Shown here: piece by piece, positions 24,533-37,698 of the stretch | How the letters are laid out: each line of letters opens with the position of its first letter | How positions within the stretch are numbered: the first letter of the stretch is position 1 | Assembly: GCA_003508835.1 (NCBI GenBank) | Contig: PUFA01000027.1 | Span: 4,402,001-4,466,000, forward strand | Length of the DNA: 64,000 nt | From: Eonycteris spelaea | Taxonomy: Eukaryota; Chordata; Mammalia; Chiroptera; Pteropodidae | Reading direction: 5' to 3' | Notes under the pieces: model-generated | Seen by the model: the letters and a program-made list of their open reading frames with translations, nothing else | Databases searched by the model: none | Told to the model about the DNA's origin: nothing | Position numbers and translations under genes: made by a program

Positions 24533-25173
24533 CAGTAGTTCCACCTTACCCATAGGGGATATATTCCAAAACCCCTAATATATATCTGAAACTGCAGATA
24601 GTACTGAACCCTGTTATACAAACATACCTTGGAGGTATTGCAAGTTTGGTCCAGACCATAAAAATAAAGCCAGTCATAATCTTTTTGGTGGTGGAGGGTT
24701 TTGCCTTTGATTTGTAAAAAATGTAACATCTGTGAAGCTCAATAAAATGAGGTATGCCTATATATACTGTTTTTTCCTATATGTACATATATACATACAT
24801 GCCTTTTCACTTAAAGAAAGCACTTTATGGCTTCTCTTTGGCATATCTGAATTGCCGGCATCACTACTTCTGTGCTTTGGGGCCATTATTAAGTAAAATA
24901 AGGATTACCTGAACACAAGCACTTGCACATGGAAACCAGTAGATCTGATAACCAGACTACTGAGTAACAGGGAGGGGAGCATATACAGCCTAGATACTTG
25001 ACAAAGAATGATTCATGTTGAATGGAACAGAGCTGGGTGGTATGAGATTTCATCACACTACTCAGAACAACACGCATTTTAAAACTTATGAATTGTTCTG
25101 GAATATCCCATTTTATATTTTTGGACCACAGGTAACTGAAACTATGGAAAGTGAAACTGGATAAGATATACTG
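24533..25173. mobile_element. Tigger-clade DNA transposon (MER44-like), interrupted
   Basis: It starts CAGTAGTTCC after a TA and ends ...ATACTG before a TA, as expected for pogo/Tigger elements with TA target duplication. Inside are ccataggggatatattccaaaacccc, actgcagatagtactgaaccct, ggattacctgaacacaagcacttgcac and ggtaactgaaactatggaaagtgaaactgg. A second element sits in it at 24619-24760. The 99-codon minus-strand frame here is not a transposase. Confidence 0.75.
24619..24760 (-). mobile_element. Tigger1-derived MITE nested in the MER44-like element
   Basis: Ends are caaacatacctt... and ...gaggtatgccta with TA on both sides, matching the Tigger1 inverted terminus CAGGCATACC. Both Tigger1 ends are present (ggtccagaccataaaaataaag on the left, tgaagctcaataaaatgag on the right) with the centre deleted. 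It shares the deletion junction with the copy at 48270-48445. Confidence 0.8.
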
Positions 25174-25559
25174 TATATATCTTTCCAAAATTTTTTATAT
25201 ATACAGAAGCATTCAAAGAGCCAAACGTAGTCGTACTGTTCAGATTGTAGTGCTTTATCTCAAAGTAATTTTTTTTTTTATCTTACACAGTTGTTACAGT
25301 GAGTGAAGTTGTGTTATGAGTGAAAATAAGTAAAAAGGTAAAGTGGAGACTAATGGATATAGAGCATCATCATTGATGGATGTGCATCAATACACATACA
25401 TACTGATATAGCTGTTACTTTTTTCCAAGGGTACACAAGAAAGAATAGTAGTTATCTTTGGGGAGAACTAGGAGTAGAGGTGGGGGAAAAAACATGCTTT
25501 TCTGTATATATATTTTTTAATCTTTGCTTTCACTTTGGGTTTGTTTTACCTGTTAACAA

Positions 25560-26480
25560 AAAGTCATAATCTTTGCCATAAATGCAAAGATTTTTCTTAT
25601 TAGCACATATGGATCATTGTTTTTAACAGCTACAGAATATTCTGTGGGGTGGATGTACTATATTTTAACTAGTTCCTTATAAACAAACCTCTTATAGCTA
25701 TGACCGCCATGAACATCTTTCAGATTCCTCTGTGTCCATAAGAGAAATTTCTGATCATGAAATGACCGGACAAATGTTATTTAAACATTTTAAAAACATA
25801 CCCTAATTGCTCTTTAAAAGACAGTAAGTATGTATATTGTGAGAAAGAATGTATGCATTCCAGTTTTCTCTCATATCTATGTTAATACTGGATGTTACTA
25901 AAATTCGTTTGCCAGTATGATAGGATAGGGTAAACATAGTATCTCTTCATTTAATTTACCTTTCTTTAATGAGTGAAATTTGAACATCCTTGACCATTGT
26001 ATTTTCTTTTTGTGAATCTTTTATTTTCTTTATCTGTTTTTATATTAGTTTGATCTTTTGTCTTTTTCTTTATGATACTTTTTGATATATATATATATAT
26101 ATTTTTTTTTTTTTGCTATACAGACTTTTTGAACATTTTATACAGAAACATACCTTTGAACCAGCAGTTTTACCAGAAATTTATTCAGTTTATAACCTCA
26201 AAGTTTTTAGAGTTTTGAGTTTGGGGAAGACTTCAATTCATGATATAAAATATAAAAAATATTTTATTCTAGTTTTAATTTTATTTTTTTAATATTGAAA
26301 TCTTAGAAACAGTTGGAATTTGAAAGAGAAAGGTAGGGATCCAGCTGGTTGTTTTTTACTTTTTCCCAAAAGATTAATTCAATATCATTTGTTGAATAAG
26401 CCATCTTTTTATTTGAAATGTTATGTGTATTATGTATTAAATTTCCATATGCACTTGTTTTTTTTATGGATTCTTTATTT
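25560..26480 (-). mobile_element. Old L1 LINE fragment, antisense, in intron 1
   Basis: Contains agaatattctgtggggtggatgtactatattttaac, accctaattgctctttaaaag and, further on, ggtagggatccagctgg and tcatttgttgaataagccatctttttatttg, which are antisense L1M landmarks in the correct order. It is heavily diverged, with a TA/T-run at about 26085-26115. Confidence 0.6.
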
Positions 26481-27304
26481 TGATCTGATAAAGACCACCA
26501 GCGATATCTTCGGGCTTACAAAGTTAGGTTAATTAACTTGCTCTTGGAAGGGAAACTGAATACCAGAGGACCTGCCAACATTTCACTAAATGAAGAAGAA
26601 ATGGGGTTATAATAGGATTTTGAAGGTTGGAGTTTAGACAAAATTTAAATGAAGCAATATTTGATAAGTTTAAACATAGCAAGACTGAATGCCAAGGGGT
26701 TAATTAACATCAGACCTGGGCTAAGAAGCCAACTCAAGAGTCTTGTTTACTTGGAGACTATAAAGTTAAGGTAAATATGGAATGTTGTGTCTGGGAACCT
26801 TTATCTGACTCTCTTGAGTTGGGAATTGAGGCTGCTTCTTTTTCATTAATGATCCATCATCTATTCAAGAGTGGGATGTTCCAATCTCATTGTACACTTT
26901 CTGACAGGCTGGTTAGAGAAAAAAAGTTTCCCAGCACTGTGTCTATATAGTATGAACACAAGCATTAAAATTTTTGGGTTTTTTTACAGCTTCACAGATA
27001 CATTGATATGCCTATTCAACCCGAATATCAAATTATTTTTATTACTATATGGCTGTTTATTGTAAATAATACATTTTAATATATGATAGGCCTAATATCT
27101 TGTATTTTAAGTAGGTCTGGTAGGCTTTGTCTACCCACCCCTCATGCTCCTTTCCAGAATTTTCCATGTTCACATGTTTATTTTCCCATACTTTTAAAAT
27201 ACTTTTTACCAATTTATTTAACTTTTAAAATTTTTTATTGTATTTTAGTTGGGATGGCATTACATACAGATCAATGTGAAGAAAGTCGACATCTTTATCT
27301 TTGA

Positions 27305-28985
27305 TTTTTTTTTCCAATATTTTTGTCGTGGTAAAATACACATAAATTTTACCATCTTAACTATTTTTAAGTGTAAGGTTCAGTGGTACAAGTAATTTAT
27401 ATTGTTATGCAGTCATCACCACCATCTATTGTCAGAACTTTTTTATCCCACAGGACTGAAACTCTGTACCCATTAAGCAATAACTCCTCATTGCCTCCCT
27501 CCCCCAGTTCCTGGCAACCACCATTCTATGTTCTGTCTCTAGGATTTAAACTAAGTATCTCTCATAAGTAGAATCATGTAGTATTTGTCATTTTGTAATT
27601 GGCTTATTTCACTGAGCATAATGTCCTCAAGGTTCATCCATATCATAGCATATGTCAAAATTTCTTTCTTCCTTAAAGGCTGAATAATATTTCATTGTAT
27701 ATATGTATACGCTACATTTTGCTTACCCATTTATCCATTGGTGGAACTTGGGTTACTTCCACATTTAGCTATTGTGAATAATGTTGCTATTGGGTGTGCA
27801 AATATCTCTTTGAGGCCCTGTTTTCAGTTTTTTCAGGCATATACTCAGAATAGGAATTGCTGGATCATATAGTAATTCTTTTATAATTTTGTGGAACTGC
27901 CATACTATTTTCCACAGTGGCTGTACCATTTTAAATTCCCACCAGCAGTGCACAAAAGTTTCCATCTTTCCCATCTTCACCAACACTAGTTATTGTTTTT
28001 TATTTTTGTTGGTAGCCATGCTCATGGATGTGAGATGATAATCTCATTGTAGTTTTGATGAGCATTTCCCTAATGATTAGTGTTGTCGAGCATTTTTTTA
28101 TCCTCAACATGGTCATACTTATTGACCACTTGCATGTCTTCTTTGGAGAAGTGTGTATTTATGTCCTTTGCTCATTTTTGAATTGGGTGTTGTTGAATTT
28201 TAGGAGTTCTCCATAGATGCCAGATATTAATCTTTTATCAGATATATGATTTGCAAGTATTTTCTCTGTTCTGTGGGTTGCCTTTTTAATCTCCTGATAG
28301 TGTCTTTTGACACACAAATTTTTAAATTTTTCACGAACTTCAATTTGACTTTTTTTATTGTTACATGTGCCTTTGATGTCACATCCAAGAAATTATTGCC
28401 ACCTCCAATGTTGTGAAACTTTTGTCCTATGTTTTCTTCTAAGAGTTTTAAGTTTCAGATCTTATGTTTAGGTTTTTGATCCATTTTGAGTTAATTTTTG
28501 TAGATGGCATTAGGTAAGGGCAACTTCATTCCTTTGCATGTGAATATTCAGTTTTCCCAGCACCTTTTGTTAAAAAGACTGTCCTTTGCCCATTTTGTGG
28601 ACTTGGCCCTCTTGTTGAAAATCTTTTGACCATGAATTTGAGGGCTTATTTATGAGAGCTTTATTTTATTCCATTGGTCCATATATGTATCTTTATGCCA
28701 GTGCCACACTGTTTGATTACTGTAGCTTTTGTAATTAGTTTTGAAATCTGGAAATATGAGTTTTCCAGCTTTATTCTTTTTTTCAATATTGTTGTGCCTT
28801 TTTGAGGTCCATTGAAATTCCATGTGAATTTTATGGGTATTTCTATTTCTGCAAAAAAATATGGTTGGATTTTGATAAAGAGTGCAATGAATCTGGGTAG
28901 TATTGAAATATTAATGATATTAATTCTTCCAATATATGAGTTGAGATGTCTCCATTTATTTTTATATACTTTAATTTCTGTTGAG
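27305..28985 (-). mobile_element. L1M LINE, 3'UTR and ORF2 C-terminal part, antisense
   Basis: Starts after a T-run with gtggtaaaatacacataaattttaccatcttaac. It continues with cagtcatcaccaccatctattg, cctggcaaccaccattctatg, cttatttcactgagcataatgtcctcaaggttcatcc, attgctggatcatatagtaattc, ggactgtcctttgcccat-like words and attccattggtccatatatg. The layout is colinear with an L1 read backwards; the frames inside are ORF2 shadows. Confidence 0.8.
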
Positions 28986-29299
28986 GATGCAAAAAATATT
29001 TGTTCTCATGGAACAGTAATAAAGTATCTTTTTGATAATCATATTTTGGGAATATTTTTTAAAATATGATTATAGTTTGAGACTTATTACAACTTAAGTT
29101 TAACTGGATTGGGAAATGTTATGTAATCTTTAGAAGATTTATTTTTTTCTTATCTTTACATACTCTGAGAGGCAAAATACTATTTTTGCCTTCTAGAAGT
29201 TTACACACTTTAAACAGAGGACTGTATACCAATGACTGTATCCTTAGCTCCTAAGACAGTATTGATATGTTGAAAGCTGCTCAAGTAATGTATAATCAT

Positions 29300-29700
29300 T
29301 AAACTCAATTTGGGAAAATATGGAAAAATAATTTTAGTTGCCTCTAATTCCACCACTGAAATTAGAATTTAGGATTGCAGTTAGAAATTGTTAACATTTT
29401 TAACCACATAGTTGGAATAACATTGTATTTAAAACTTTGCATCCTTTTTTTTTCACTTGCATTCTAACCATGTTTTCATGTTATTATGTAATCTTCAAAA
29501 AATTTTTGTCATGTAATATTCTATTTAATGAGTATACTATAGTTTACATAATTTTCCCTTTTATTGATTCTAATTTTTGACTGTGAATCTTTTATTTAGC
29601 ATATATTGGAGGGCTTATGTACAGGTACTGTTCATAAATGCTTTTCGTTATTTTTTATTAAGATAAATTCCTTAAAGAGTTGAGTCACTGAAATACATTT
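29300..29700 (-). mobile_element. L1M LINE 3' fragment, antisense
   Basis: Contains ttatgtaatcttcaaaaaatttttgtcatgtaatattctatttaatgagtatactatagtttac and ttaagataaattcctt, in antisense L1 order. Confidence 0.55.
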
Positions 29701-30119
29701 TGAAGGCAAAGAAGGGAATATGCTAAATGAAATCTTAACTTGTCTTTTGGGTGCTTTATAGTATTATGCCATTATTGCAAACTATTAAAAATATTAGGAA
29801 TTTATACAACTCTTTTAGCCTATATTGTGTTGTGGAATAATTAAGTGAATTAATTTAAAGCACTTAGAAGAATATTCTTTGCATTGAATAATTATTTCGT
29901 GTTACCTACTTGTATTTGCTAGATCGTATTTTAGATTTGACTGGTATTTTTCATTTTGTAATTCCATATACCAATGACCAACTATGGATGTTTTCCCAGG
30001 CTCCAGACCTGCATCTCTAACAGTTTGCTCAGCATTTCTGCATCAGTGCCCTACTGGTGCTTTAAAATAGACACAGTCTGATATACTGAGTATTGATCTA
30101 ACCAAAGTCTGTCATATCT

Positions 30120-33100
30120 TTAAAAGATTTTTACACATTCCTCATACTTATCAGGTAGTCTGGCTGGGTATAAAATTCTAGACCGGAAGTCATTTTTCCT
30201 TACAATTTTTAAGGCTTTTCTCCATTACTTTCCAGCTTTCAATGTTGCTATATGAAAGTCCAAAACCATTTAATTCCTGATCTCTCATATGTAACTTTTT
30301 GCCCTTTTCTCCGAAAGCTTACAGAATGATTTCTTTAACCCAGGTGTTCTGAAATGTCATGATAATGTTGTGTTTTGTTGTTGTCGTTGTTTGTTTTCTG
30401 TGTTGGATATCGTTGGACCTTTTTAGTCTGAAAACTTCTTTGAAATATTGGTTGTTGATGTCTTCCCTTCTCTTTTATCTGCACCTGTAAGCTGATCTTT
30501 AGTTATTAATTTTCTCACTTATTTTTCATCACATTGTCTCTTCGCTTAACATCCTTAACATCCTATAGCTTTTTAATTGAGGTTTTGATTTTCTTAAATT
30601 TTAATTTATAGGAGTTCTTTTTGTTCTCAGAATTTTTTAAAAAGTTAGTATCCTGTTCTAATTTCATGAATGAAATGGAATGGCATTTTTTTATCAGGAT
30701 ATTAGTGGTATTTTTTTTTTTTTTTTTTAAGTTTTCATCTCATTGCATTCAGTCTCCAAGTTGCTTTAAACTTGCCTGTCTTGGACCTTTTCTTTCATAT
30801 TAGGGCATTTTCTTAAAATATCTGGTGATTCTTAATTGGTCATTCATATTTCAGGTGCTGAAAAACTAATTGAAGTCTCTGTATGCATTCTTGGGGCTTA
30901 TCACCACTGCTCTTCACTGTTGAGTGATCCAACTGGAAGGATTCATTGCTGAACCTTTTGGGGTTTCCATAGTGAAATCCAAACCAAGTGGATTTTACCT
31001 TTTTCTGTCCTAAAGTCACTATGGCAGATTATGCTAATGCTCTCTTTATAGGCCTGTATCTCCTTGCTGCTCATAGACTCCTGATGGGTTTTCACTTTCA
31101 GTATCTGTCTCCTAAGGTTCTTTGTTGCAGCATGCTTTGCCAGTGTATAAGCTATGGAAGTATCTGGGGAATTTGTTTCCTAAGGACAGCCCTTAACCAA
31201 TGCTTGAGTGTATGGGTACAGCTCTGAGTTGTGCCTATGGTCCCTTTAGAACTACCCTGAAGGATTGAACTAAAATTATCCTCAATAGAACTTTGTTTGG
31301 TATCGTACCGTGCTTGGCTTCCTTTCATGTCTTACTTCCCTATTAGTGTTTCCAGGAAATACTTTCTAAGAAATCACTTTCACACAAATGCCTCATCTCA
31401 GAGCTTTCTTCCACAGAACCCAGTTTAAAATGACCACTAAATATTTGGCTGCATTTTCTTTGATAATTTATTATTTCGGAGTGAGATTGGACTGAGGTTT
31501 TCTCTGCTATCTATTTTGGGGGCTCTCTTTGTCAGATATTGATATAAAGTTTTTACATAAATAAGTTGGTTAAGTTCTGCTACTTAATTTTCTGGAATAA
31601 TTTGTGTGACCTAAAAATTATGGTTTTTGGACGATTGAAATATCTATGAAAAGCCTGAATGTTTTTGAAGTCTGGCTCATTGACAACATTCTTTATTTCC
31701 TCTGTGGTTATTTGTCCATTTAGGTTTTATATCTTGAATAAGCTTTGATAATTTGCTTTTTTAAAGAAGTGTGTGTTTCATTTAGGTTTTCATGTTTAGT
31801 AGCTATTTTTTATGTAACTTATTATCTCTCTCTCTTTTTAATGTGTGAATATGGACATAATTTAAATCCTGATTTGAATAAACTCAACTGTAAAAAAGAC
31901 ATTTGTGAGCTGATTGATATAATTTGATTTTAGAAGACAGTTGGGGATATTTGATTAGGCTGTGGGTTGCATGAGTCTATAGAATTATTGTTAATTATTG
32001 TTAGGCATTTCATAATGGTATTGTGGTTTGTAAGACAATTTTCAGGGAAGTATATTGTATGCAGAGATGAGATGACTTGATGTCTGAGATAAGCATTGAA
32101 ATTCTATAATCAATTGGCCAAATAATAAATGAAGTAAATATAGCACATGTTTATTCTAACTCATTCTATGTGATATGTGTATAGGATTTCATTTTTTTAT
32201 TTGTGAGTTTTTTAAAATCTGACTTTAACTCTCAGATGAATTATATCTTTGTTAGGTAGTAAATCAAGGGTATATGGTACTGAGTCATTGCATATTTGAA
32301 AATATCTTCCTGTTATCTTGATTTTTTAATGACAATTTACTGATTATTTAAGTCTATTGAAATATGTTTTCACTCTCAAATACTTGGGTTTTTGCAGTTT
32401 TTTATTTTGGGGGTTTTTTTTTGTTTGTTTGTTTGTTTGTTTTTAGTATATAATATTAAAGAGGAAAACATTGCCTAATGTTTTTTCCTTTGTAGTTTTG
32501 CCTTTAACTTGCTTGTTTTTCCCTTGATAATTAGAGGGGTTTTGTTGTTGTTTTTTAAGTGTGAAGTTCAGGATCTCTCAAAATTGAGCCATCTATATTA
32601 GGTTTTTCTGAGTTATATATGAGACCTTTAAATATTCAGATGCATAGCATCCATTTCAGTGCATTTTCTTTTACTGTATTTGGCTTTTTTGTTGTTTTTC
32701 ATTTGTTCTTTTCTCATTTGAGAATAAGTTGTCTGTTGTCTCTCTAATGACTATCATCTCAATAATTGCTTTGATCTCTCCAGTTTCTGAGAAAATAGTC
32801 CTATGTAGTTTAAGATTTTCTTTTTTATGAAGTATTCAGAACTATGTTTTCACCTACCTTTTGCTTCCTGTGTTTGTTTCCCACTGCAAAATTTTTATGT
32901 AGGTTTCATTTATTTCTGTTTATTCATTTTTAAATAGAATCAATTCTAGCTAGCCTTGCTTAAAAATTATATAAATAGAAGCCTCTTGTAATACCTTGTG
33001 TGTGCAGACAATTGTTTTATGTACTCTTTGGATCTTTCCTTTAAAATTTGAGATAGAGATGTGTGTTGCTGCTGCTACTGCTGCTAGTTTCTATGTAGCC
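30120..33100 (-). mobile_element. Highly diverged L1/HAL1-like sequence, antisense
   Basis: Words such as ggctgggtataaaattctagaccggaagtcatttttcc, ggtgttctgaaatgtcatgataatg and ccatttaggttttatatcttgaat match antisense old LINE-1 5' and ORF regions, but divergence is high and boundaries are soft. It may be several insertions. The stretch 29700-30120 shows nothing recognisable. Confidence 0.5.
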
Positions 33101-33344
33101 ATTTAGCTACCTGAAAGAGGTAAATTGGGGAGCTGGGACCTTGGACAGGTGAATAGGGATTTGATCTGACCTTTTTCCTGATTTTTCTTATTAGACTCTA
33201 GAACTTAAGAGGTGCTTTACTAGGTTGGGGGCATATTCAGATTTGCTTGGTCATTTTCCTAATTTTGGGTGAGTAGTTTACTTTGATAAGAAGTTGGGTT
33301 TGTTCGATGAGTCAGAACATATTTTTCCCTACATAGTTACCTTT

Positions 33345-36300
33345 GATCCATTGCCACCATCAGTCTACAGTGATCCAGTTTCTCGACATTCTTACCAGCA
33401 TTTGGTGTAGAGCTATCTCATTTTAATTTTAATTTGCATTTTCCTAATGGCAAATGAAATTGAATGTTTCCTCATTTGCTTGTTTATTATATGCACATCC
33501 TCTTTAGTGAAATGTCTGTTGATGTCTTTTGTTCATTTTCTAATTTGATTTTTGTTTGTTTTTTTGCTGTTTTGAGAATTCTTGATTCTAAATATTAGTT
33601 CTTTTGTTAGATGGATGGTTTGCAAATATTCTCTTCTAGTTTGTAGCTTGTCTTTCAGTCTCTCAATATGGTCTTTTGAAGGGCATAAGTTTTTAATTTT
33701 GATGAAGTTCAATTTATCAATTTTTCCCCCTCTTATAAATTGTGCTTTTGATGTCAAATCTAAGAATTCTTTACCTAGCTTTAGATCCCAAAGATTTTTA
33801 AAAATATGTTTTTCCTAAAAGCTTTATAGTTGCATATGTTACATTTAAGTCTGTCCAGGATCCATTTTCAATTAGTTTTTGTATAAGATGTGAGACTTAG
33901 GTCAAGGTTTATTTTTTTGCCTGGGAATATCCTGCAATATTTATTGAAAAGTCTTATCTTTCTACCCCTCAGTTACTTTTGTACCTTTGTCAAAAATCAC
34001 TTGACATATTTATATATGTCTATTTTTGGGTTCTCTATTCTGTCCTATTGATCCATGAGTCTTTTTATCCTCCAATATTATACAGTCTTGATTTCAGTCA
34101 CAAAATCATATTTTAAACTCAGTTAGACTTATTCCTTCGACTTTAGTCGTCGTCGTCTTTTTTAAATTGTTGTAGCATCATAATGAGAAAGGCTAAAAGC
34201 ATTTTCCTGAAGATCAGGAACAGATAAGGATGCCCACTTTCACCACTCCTCTTCAGCATTGTATCAGAAGTCAGCCACAGCAATTAGACAAAAAAGAGAA
34301 ATAAAAAGTATCCGAATTGGAAAGGAAGCAGTAAAACATATTATTAGCAGATGACATGATACTATACATAGAGAATTCTAAAGATTTCACCATAAAACTG
34401 TTAGAACTGATCAGTGAATTCAGTAAAGTAGGAGGATACAAAAATAATATTCAGAAGTCAGTTGCATTTTTATACGAATGATGAACTTTCAGAAAGAGAA
34501 ATTAAGAAAACAATCCCATTTACATTTGTATCAAAAACAATAAAATACCTGGGAGTCAAATTAACAAAGGTTGTAAAAGACCTGTTTTCAGAAAATTATG
34601 TCATTGAAGAAGAAACAAATAAATGGAAGCATATACCATGCTCATGGGTAGGAAGAATCAACATCATTAAAATCAACATACTCCCCAAAGCAGTTTATAG
34701 ATTCAATGAAGTCCCTATAAAAATACCAATGGCATTTTTCAGAGAACTAGAACAAATGATCCTAAACTTAAATGGAGCCATAAAAGACCCTGAATAGCCA
34801 CAGCAGTCTTGACAAAGAAGAACAAAGTTGGAGATATCACACAATCTGATATCAAACTATACTGCAAGGCTACAGTAGTCAAAACAGCATGGTACTGGCA
34901 TAAAAACAGATACATTGATCAGTGGACCAGAATAGAGAGCCCAGAAATAAATCCAGCCTATACGCTCAATCTATGACAGAGGAGACAAGAATATACAAAG
35001 GGGTAAAGGCAATCTCTTTAATAAATGATGTTGGGAAAATTGGACAGATACATGTAAAATCTTCTTAACTGTATATAAGAATAGACTTAAAATGGATTAA
35101 AACTTAAATATAAGACCCAAACTCATAAAACTTCTGGAAGAAAACATAGGCAGTAATCTCTGTGATATTGCTAACAGTAATATCTTTTTGGACATATCTC
35201 CTTGGGCAAAGGAAACAAAAGAAATAAACAAATTGGACTACACAAACTAAAAACTTTTTGCACAGCAAAGGAAACCTTCAACAAAATGAAAAACAACTGA
35301 CTAGGAGAAGATATTCGCTTATAATACATCTGTTAAGGGGTTAATATCCAAAATATATAAAGAACTTATACATCTCAACAAAAAAAAAAATCCAATTAAG
35401 AAAATGAGCAGAAGACCTGAATAGATATTTCTCCAAAGAGGAAATACAGATGGCCAATAGACATATGAAAAGATGCTTAAGGTCACTAATCATCAGAGAA
35501 AAGCATATTAAAACCACAATGAGTTATCACCTGATACCTGTCAGAATGGCTATCATCAATAAATCAAAGAGCAACAACTGTTGGTGAGGATGTGGAGAAA
35601 AGGGAACCCACATATACTGATGGTGGGATTGAAAATTTGTGCAGCCACTGTGGAAAACAGTCTGAGGTTTCTCAAAGAATTAAAAATGGATCTACCTTTT
35701 GACCCAACAATTGCACTTCTGGGTATTTATCCAAAGAAAACCAGAACAATAATTCATAAGGATCTATGCACCCTATGTTCATAGCAGCACAATTTACAAT
35801 AGCCAAGATATGGAAGCAACCTAAATGCCTATTGACAAATGATTGGATAAAGAAGTTATGGTTCATATATACAATGGAATATTTCTAAGCCAGTAAAAAA
35901 AAAGATGAAATCATACCATTTGCAGCAACATAGATGAACCTAGAGGTTATTATACTGCGTGAAATAAGTCACAGAGAAAGATAAATAGCATATGATTTCA
36001 CTTAATATGCAGAATCTAAGGAACAAAAAGAACAAACTAATCAAAAATAGACTCACAAATAAAGGACAATCTGCTGATAGCCAGAGGGGAGTGACACTGA
36101 GGGGCTGGGAGAAAGGGGTGAAGGGTTAAAGAAGTACAAATTAGTAATCGACAGATGGTCACGGGGGGTGGGGAGCACGGCATAGGGACTGCAGTCAGCA
36201 TTGCTGTAATGGCTAGGTGTAGAGTCAGAGGAGAGAAAGCAATCAGGGATCATTTCATAAATTATATAAATGTCCAGTGTACTTGTACTGAATACTTGAA

Positions 36301-36590
36301 ACTAATAAAATTTTTAAAAATTGTTATAGCTATTCTACTTACTTTGCCTTAATATAAATTTTAGAATAAACTTATCTGTGTCTACAGAAAATCTTGAAGG
36401 GATTTTGATAGAAATTCATTAAACCTATGTATTAGATTGGGGAGAACTAACATCTCTGCTATGTGAGTCTTCTAATCCATGAACATGGTCTTTCTCTCCA
36501 TTTATTTAGTTAGGTACCATTTGAATTTTTTTTTAAATTAGGCTTCTATAGTGTTTAATCATACAAGTTGTATACATGCCTTTAGTTGTT
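33345..36590 (-). mobile_element. L1M LINE ORF2 region, antisense, split by a younger L1
   Basis: The left part (33345-34176) has ctcgacattcttaccagcatttggtg, tttgaagggcataagtttttaattttgatgaagttcaa and cctattgatccatgag. The right part (36331-36590) resumes with tattctacttactttgcc and ccatgaacatggtctttctctccatttatttag, the next segment of the same antisense ORF2. The split point carries the target duplication of the sense L1. Confidence 0.75.
34177..36317 (+). mobile_element. L1 LINE, 5'-truncated, sense, inserted in the antisense L1
   Basis: It starts in ORF2 reverse transcriptase sequence (gaacagataaggatgcccactttcaccactcc), with one readable fragment at 34462-34797 and many stops elsewhere. 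It runs through the ORF2 C-terminus (gagttatcacctgatacctgtcagaatggc) and a 3'UTR with gatggtcacggggggtgggg, and ends with gaaactaataaaatttttaaa. It is flanked by aaattgttgtagc (34164-34176) and aaattgttatagc (36318-36330), a 13-base duplication with one mismatch. Confidence 0.85.
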
Positions 36591-37461
36591 TTATGTCTTT
36601 CATAATCTTTATCTTCAAGGGGATCATTTAGAGGAGGGAGGTCATGTTATAAATGTTTAGCTGATATTTAAAGTTTGTTTACATTGATTTAATTTCCCTT
36701 TTTTCCTATAAATCAAGTAAATTGAACTTAATATGTTAAATCTTTAATATAGTATAATCTGAATTCTGAAGTATAGCAAAATGGTTATCTGAATTCTTGA
36801 TTCAGATTGCTGTTAAACCCTGGAAGGCCACTGGTCTGAGTGAGTTTGTCTTTGAAATGGGATTAATTGACTCTAGTTTGTAGTTTAAGGTAATTCATGT
36901 AAAGCCTTGAGTTCAGGACTCAGATGTTAGCTATAAATTATTTCTCCTTCTGTCTCTGTTATTCATAAAGATGTTACCCATATTTGTGATGATACCAAAA
37001 GTTGTTTCTGGATCATGGAATATAGAGTGATTTCTTTCTTTTTTATGCAGTATTTTATTGCTTTTTTTTTTTAAAAAACAGTATCACAAAACTGTCCCTT
37101 AAAAAATAAAGTAAAAATATAAATATTAGTTGTTCCTAAAAATGTAAATCTTTTGCATCTGAGATCTCAGTTGCAACTGGAAATTTGTATTTTTAAAATG
37201 TTCTTCAAGTGATTCTGATTGAATCATATTTACCCATGCCCCACCCTAACAATGATTATTTTATTCTTTTTATTGACTTGTCCATAATGTGCATTTTAAC
37301 AGCAGAAGGATAAACTCATAGATTGAAATTAAATGCTCTGAGAAATGCTTTTAAATGGAAGGAATTAACTTTCCAGTATAGGTAAAAGTTAACAAGCTTT
37401 TTGCTCTTGGTATGTATATTGCTTCATAATTTATAACATCCTGCTAATTTTTTTCTTACAG
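36591..37461. other. C1GALT1 intron 1, last part
   Basis: AT-rich with no recognised repeat. It ends in a T-rich tract and cttacag acceptor at 37461. Confidence 0.6.
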
Positions 37462-37478
37462 AAATACACTTTCGGGAA

Positions 37479-37698
37479 ATGGCCTCTAAATCTTGGCTGA
37501 ATTTTTTAACCTTCATCTGTGGATCAGCAGTCGGATTTTTTTTATGTTCTCAGTTATTTAGTATTTTGTTGGGAGAACAGGATGACACCCAGCTTAATAT
37601 TCTTCATAATGATCCTCATGCTAGGCATTCAGATGATAATGGACAGAATCATCAAAAAGGGCAGATGAACTTCAATGCAGATGCTAGCCAACATAAAG
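37479..37698 (+). CDS. C1GALT1: C1GALT1 coding exon 2: start codon, cytoplasmic tail, membrane anchor, stem
   Basis: The exon begins at 37462 after a polypyrimidine-AG acceptor, and the start ATG follows 17 bases later in a strong context (gaaATGG). It encodes residues 1-73 plus the first base of codon 74 (phase 1). Residues 1-6 (MASKSW) form a very short cytoplasmic tail. Residues about 7-31 (LNFLTFICGSAVGFF and onward to ILL) form one hydrophobic signal-anchor, giving type II topology. Residues about 32-73 are a hydrophilic stem rich in Asn, Asp, His and Gln. The donor is AAAG|gtatgg at 37698/37699; reading through it would add only a few residues before a stop. Compared with the human protein as I recall it, most differences fall in the anchor and stem, which are the least constrained parts. 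Confidence 0.96.

Noticed and set aside
24889..25188. 99-codon minus-strand frame
   Set aside because: Falls within the MER44-like element and crosses its end; no transposase motif.
34462..35784. Open frames of 111 and 67 codons resembling reverse transcriptase ORF2
   Set aside because: Fragments of a truncated, stop-ridden L1, not host genes; reported as part of the mobile element.
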